This document shows, piece by piece, positions 32,130-34,512 of a stretch of 34,512 bases of DNA. The notes beneath the pieces are model-generated. The model was not told the DNA's origin, ran no database searches, and worked only from the letters and a program-made list of their open reading frames with translations. How positions within the stretch are numbered: position 1 is the first letter of the stretch; each line of letters begins with the position of its first letter. The position numbers and the translations under genes are program-made. This stretch comes from a virus: the IMG/VR virus record IMGVR_UViG_3300021197_001935, positions 1-34,512 of that record; one strand, written 5' to 3'.

Positions 32130-33308
32130 ATGGCAGAAATTAAATATGAGGGAATAGAGATTAAAAATAGCCTCGGCGCAGGGGCAAAAAATGTTTTTGA
32201 CATTAGAAAGACTTATGATGAGGTCTTTCCCGCAATTGTTGGCACTTACGATTTTAATCAGCAAGACAATTTGTTTTACGGAAGAGTAGATCTTGATGGA
32301 GATATAGTTCATGCAAACGAATATTACTTGAAGGAAGTCGCCACCCCTAGAGATGAAGAGGTTTTATGCATGAACTTTGTAGCCGATGCATACGAAGACT
32401 TCAGGTATGCTGTAAAGACGCAATACTTTAATAGGCTTAAGCCAGATGATTTCTTAACTACAGAATGGGAAGCAGAAAAAGGATGGGAATCTCCTCATAG
32501 CTTTTATGATAATAAGATGAGCGATATAAATCAAGTTTTCGTGAAGGGCAATTTGTTTTTCAAAAATAACAAGGACCTAATAAAGAATATAGATGATTTT
32601 TTAAAAATATTTTTCAATGATTTCTATCATAGCGCAAATGGTGTGATGCCGCTAACAAAAAGTGGAGTGTTGTCTTCAAAATTTTACAACCCTTCCAGCA
32701 CTGGGATGTGTATTGAGATATCAAAAGCCAGCACATCACTAGAATCTGTTAAATTTAACACATTTATAAAGAGCCCAAATTTTGAATTTTATTTGTTAAC
32801 TGCTGCCAAACATGGATTCATTGTAGATAAAAATGCTCCATGGAGATTGATAGCCAATCTTAATTCTCCACAAATGCACAAATACATGGCTCTATATAAT
32901 TTAGACAATAGTAATGTTTTTGAAACTTGTTTTGTTAAAACACATATCTATGACATAGAAAATTTAAAAATTTATATGAGGCAAATGTATAACTACTTTC
33001 TGTCTATTTCTCCAGTCTATATGGAAAAGCAAGCCGTATACGATAATCAAAAATGTCCTGCCGATCAGCAATTGGATAAAGTGGTTGTGCAAAGAGAGCC
33101 TCTCGATGTGGACTATTACAATTTAAAATATGGTGATATTTTTTGGCTCAAATTATATTACAGATTGAAATTATTTGAAAAAAAAATACAGCAATCGACT
33201 AGTCTTTTGTCTAGGGAGGTGGCAAAGATAGAACAAATTTATAATTCTCTTGACTTTGAACAAACTTTAGATTATATTAATAAAAGAATTAAATCACAAG
33301 CTAGTTGA
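32130..33308 (+). CDS. hypothetical protein, baseplate/virion operon
   Basis: This 392-residue protein has a good TAGGAG site. It is mixed alpha/beta, aromatic-rich (many Phe/Tyr), with blocks YDEVFPAIVGTYDF near 29-42, NFVADAYEDFRYAVKTQYFN near 82-101, FNTFIKSPNFEFYLL near 210-225 and APWRLIANLNSPQMHKYM near 236-253. The C-terminal 60 residues are helical and charged, coiled-coil-like. It is the last gene of the tail series, separated from the polymerase-like gene by seven bases. I do not recognise the family and no enzymatic motif is evident. A structural role is possible by context only. Confidence 0.6.
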   Translation: MAEIKYEGIEIKNSLGAGAKNVFDIRKTYDEVFPAIVGTYDFNQQDNLFYGRVDLDGDIVHANEYYLKEVATPRDEEVLCMNFVADAYEDFRYAVKTQYFNRLKPDDFLTTEWEAEKGWESPHSFYDNKMSDINQVFVKGNLFFKNNKDLIKNIDDFLKIFFNDFYHSANGVMPLTKSGVLSSKFYNPSSTGMCIEISKASTSLESVKFNTFIKSPNFEFYLLTAAKHGFIVDKNAPWRLIANLNSPQMHKYMALYNLDNSNVFETCFVKTHIYDIENLKIYMRQMYNYFLSISPVYMEKQAVYDNQKCPADQQLDKVVVQREPLDVDYYNLKYGDIFWLKLYYRLKLFEKKIQQSTSLLSREVAKIEQIYNSLDFEQTLDYINKRIKSQAS

Positions 33309-33315
33309 GTTAAAT

Positions 33316-34506
33316 TTGTTATTTCAAGCTTTAGATGATAAAGAATACTGCGTCGGCATTTACCTAGATGGCAAGATGGTGTACGACCATATTCCGTCTA
33401 ATTTGACCAAAACTTGGTCATATTCATCATTTTTGGAAGATAAAGAGGTAGAATTTGCCGAGATCTACGCCAAAGGTAAGAACTTAACAGAGATCTGCCC
33501 ACCGCAGCACAAAGAAGAGTTAGCTTTGGCTTGGAAGAAGATGTCGGCATTCTACAAGTCTTTTACGATTGCCAAAATAGACCTAAACCAAAACTGTTTC
33601 TTCGACCTCCTACCAGAGCAATTCGTTAAAGATTTTTGCGAGGTTAAAAACAAGATCACGCAGCATGTCTTTGATAACTACCAAAGACCCGACAACTATG
33701 AACTACAACAGAAAATCGTATCTATCACCGCAGAAATATCCAATCAAAAACTAAATGTAGACCTAGATCCACTCAAGGAATCTTTCGAGAATCCAAGAAC
33801 AAGGGAGTTCTTTAAAAGATTTAAAGCAGCCACCCCATATGTAAACTACAATCCATATGGTACCAAGACGGGCAGGCTCACAACCAGAAAGAATTCATTT
33901 CCCATACTCACTATGGACAAAAGGTTTCGCAAGGTCCTCCAGCCAAACAACGATATGTTTGTGGAGTTGGATTATAATGCGGCCGAACTAAGGGTTCTAA
34001 TCGGGCTGCTTGGTATGCCTCAACCAGATGAAGATATTCATGACTGGAACATTAAGAATCTCTACGAGGGAAGTGTCGGTAGAGAGCAGGCAAAGAAGAA
34101 TATCTTTTCATGGCTTTATAATCCTAATTCCAAGGACAAAGCCTTAGACAAGCACTATGACAGAAAGAAGGTCATGAATAAATATTGGGACGGTAAGTGC
34201 GTAAAAAACTACTACAAAAGAGAAATAGAAAGCGATGAGTATCACTCGCTGAACTATATCATTCAAAGCACATGTAGCGACTTAATTATGAACAGGGCTT
34301 TTTTGATCAAGGAGAGGTTGCGAGATCTAAAATCAAACATAGCATTTATTATTCATGATAGTGTTGTTTTAGATCTTGACAAAGGGGACTTAAGTATGAT
34401 AAACCATATGGTCAAGGAGTTTTCAAACACTCCTTTTGGCACATTTAAAGTTAATGTGTCGGCAGGAAAGAACTTTGGAGAGATGAAAGAATTATGTATA
34501 CAATAG
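33316..34506 (+). CDS. compact family A DNA polymerase-like protein
   Basis: The protein has 396 residues from a TTG start; upstream in frame there is a TAG at 33268-33270 and no ATG, and the first in-frame ATG (33376) would remove conserved-looking sequence. Residues about 176-396 carry the family A palm and fingers: T185-G-R-L (E. coli PolI TGRL region), motif A L218-D-Y-N-A-A-E-L-R226 (Asp219, Glu224), D-x-H at 240-242, the O-helix R256-x3-K260-x3-F264-x3-Y268 with exact PolI spacing, IQSTCSD at 316-322, and motif C H347-D348-S349 (PolI has HDE). No 3'-5' exonuclease is visible; residues 1-170 are unassigned. T4 itself uses a family B polymerase. Confidence 0.85.
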   Translation: MLFQALDDKEYCVGIYLDGKMVYDHIPSNLTKTWSYSSFLEDKEVEFAEIYAKGKNLTEICPPQHKEELALAWKKMSAFYKSFTIAKIDLNQNCFFDLLPEQFVKDFCEVKNKITQHVFDNYQRPDNYELQQKIVSITAEISNQKLNVDLDPLKESFENPRTREFFKRFKAATPYVNYNPYGTKTGRLTTRKNSFPILTMDKRFRKVLQPNNDMFVELDYNAAELRVLIGLLGMPQPDEDIHDWNIKNLYEGSVGREQAKKNIFSWLYNPNSKDKALDKHYDRKKVMNKYWDGKCVKNYYKREIESDEYHSLNYIIQSTCSDLIMNRAFLIKERLRDLKSNIAFIIHDSVVLDLDKGDLSMINHMVKEFSNTPFGTFKVNVSAGKNFGEMKELCIQ

Positions 34507-34512
34507 TGGGAC

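Noticed and set aside
1-34512. tRNA genes, integrase, attachment sites or insertion sequences
   Set aside because: No cloverleaf with conserved T-loop, no recombinase motif and no terminal inverted repeats were seen; no gap exceeds about 260 bases.

Overview
The window is part of the genome of a contractile-tailed, T4-like (Straboviridae/Kyanoviridae-type) bacteriophage, most plausibly marine. The evidence is an all plus-strand, tightly packed series of T4-type morphogenesis genes: large terminase gp17, portal gp20, prohead protease gp21, scaffold gp22, major capsid gp23, neck proteins of the gp13/14/15 type, tail sheath gp18, tail tube gp19, a gp26-like tail/hub assembly protein, a tape-measure-like protein and baseplate genes. 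Proteins resemble those of marine T4-like phages more than coliphage T4, and several are longer than in T4. The sequence is moderately AT-rich, rich in AGA/AGG arginine codons, and has no tRNA, insertion sequence or CRISPR array that I can see. The host cannot be read directly from the window. A phage-encoded ribosomal protein bS21 is typical of aquatic phages. Layout. (1) 37-2335: a chain of small, overlapping genes for membrane and coiled-coil proteins that look lysis-like (holin-like, spanin-like), with two proteins carrying capsid-targeting-like leaders. (2) 2335-5746: a short fibre with an S74 self-cleaving chaperone, a Cys4 protein, a 166-residue protein in the usual place of the small terminase, and gp17. 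(3) 5750-10062: portal, three unassigned genes and prohead protease. (4) 10067-14806: an accessory island lying between gp21 and gp22, genes that are adjacent in T4. It holds an internal-protein candidate, bS21, a small beta-rich virion candidate, a LamG-like protein and an 829-residue repetitive fibre with a second S74 domain. (5) 14871-18099: a small unknown gene, scaffold and major capsid protein. (6) 18235-25137: neck/tail completion proteins, sheath and tube. (7) 25204-33308: gp26-like protein with a hidden second frame, tape measure, baseplate tube-initiator-like, LysM baseplate, hub-like and unknown virion proteins. (8) 33316-34506: a compact family A DNA polymerase-like protein, unexpected in a T4-like phage. 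How it works together: gp20 nucleates the prohead, gp22 scaffolds gp23, and gp21 matures them (an LRE|A site is visible in gp23). gp17 packages DNA. The gp13/14/15 proteins close the head and join it to a tail built from hub, tape measure, gp19 and gp18. The two S74 fibres and the LamG protein probably serve attachment or decoration. Almost every intergenic gap carries either a hairpin terminator or a recurrent ACTATTTATA-like element just upstream of the next gene, suggesting several late transcription units. The observations most worth checking are the polymerase, bS21 inside the head operon, the candidate frameshift at the tail-chaperone locus (26061-26070), the shared capsid-targeting-like leaders, the extra domain in the sheath protein, and the gap motif.
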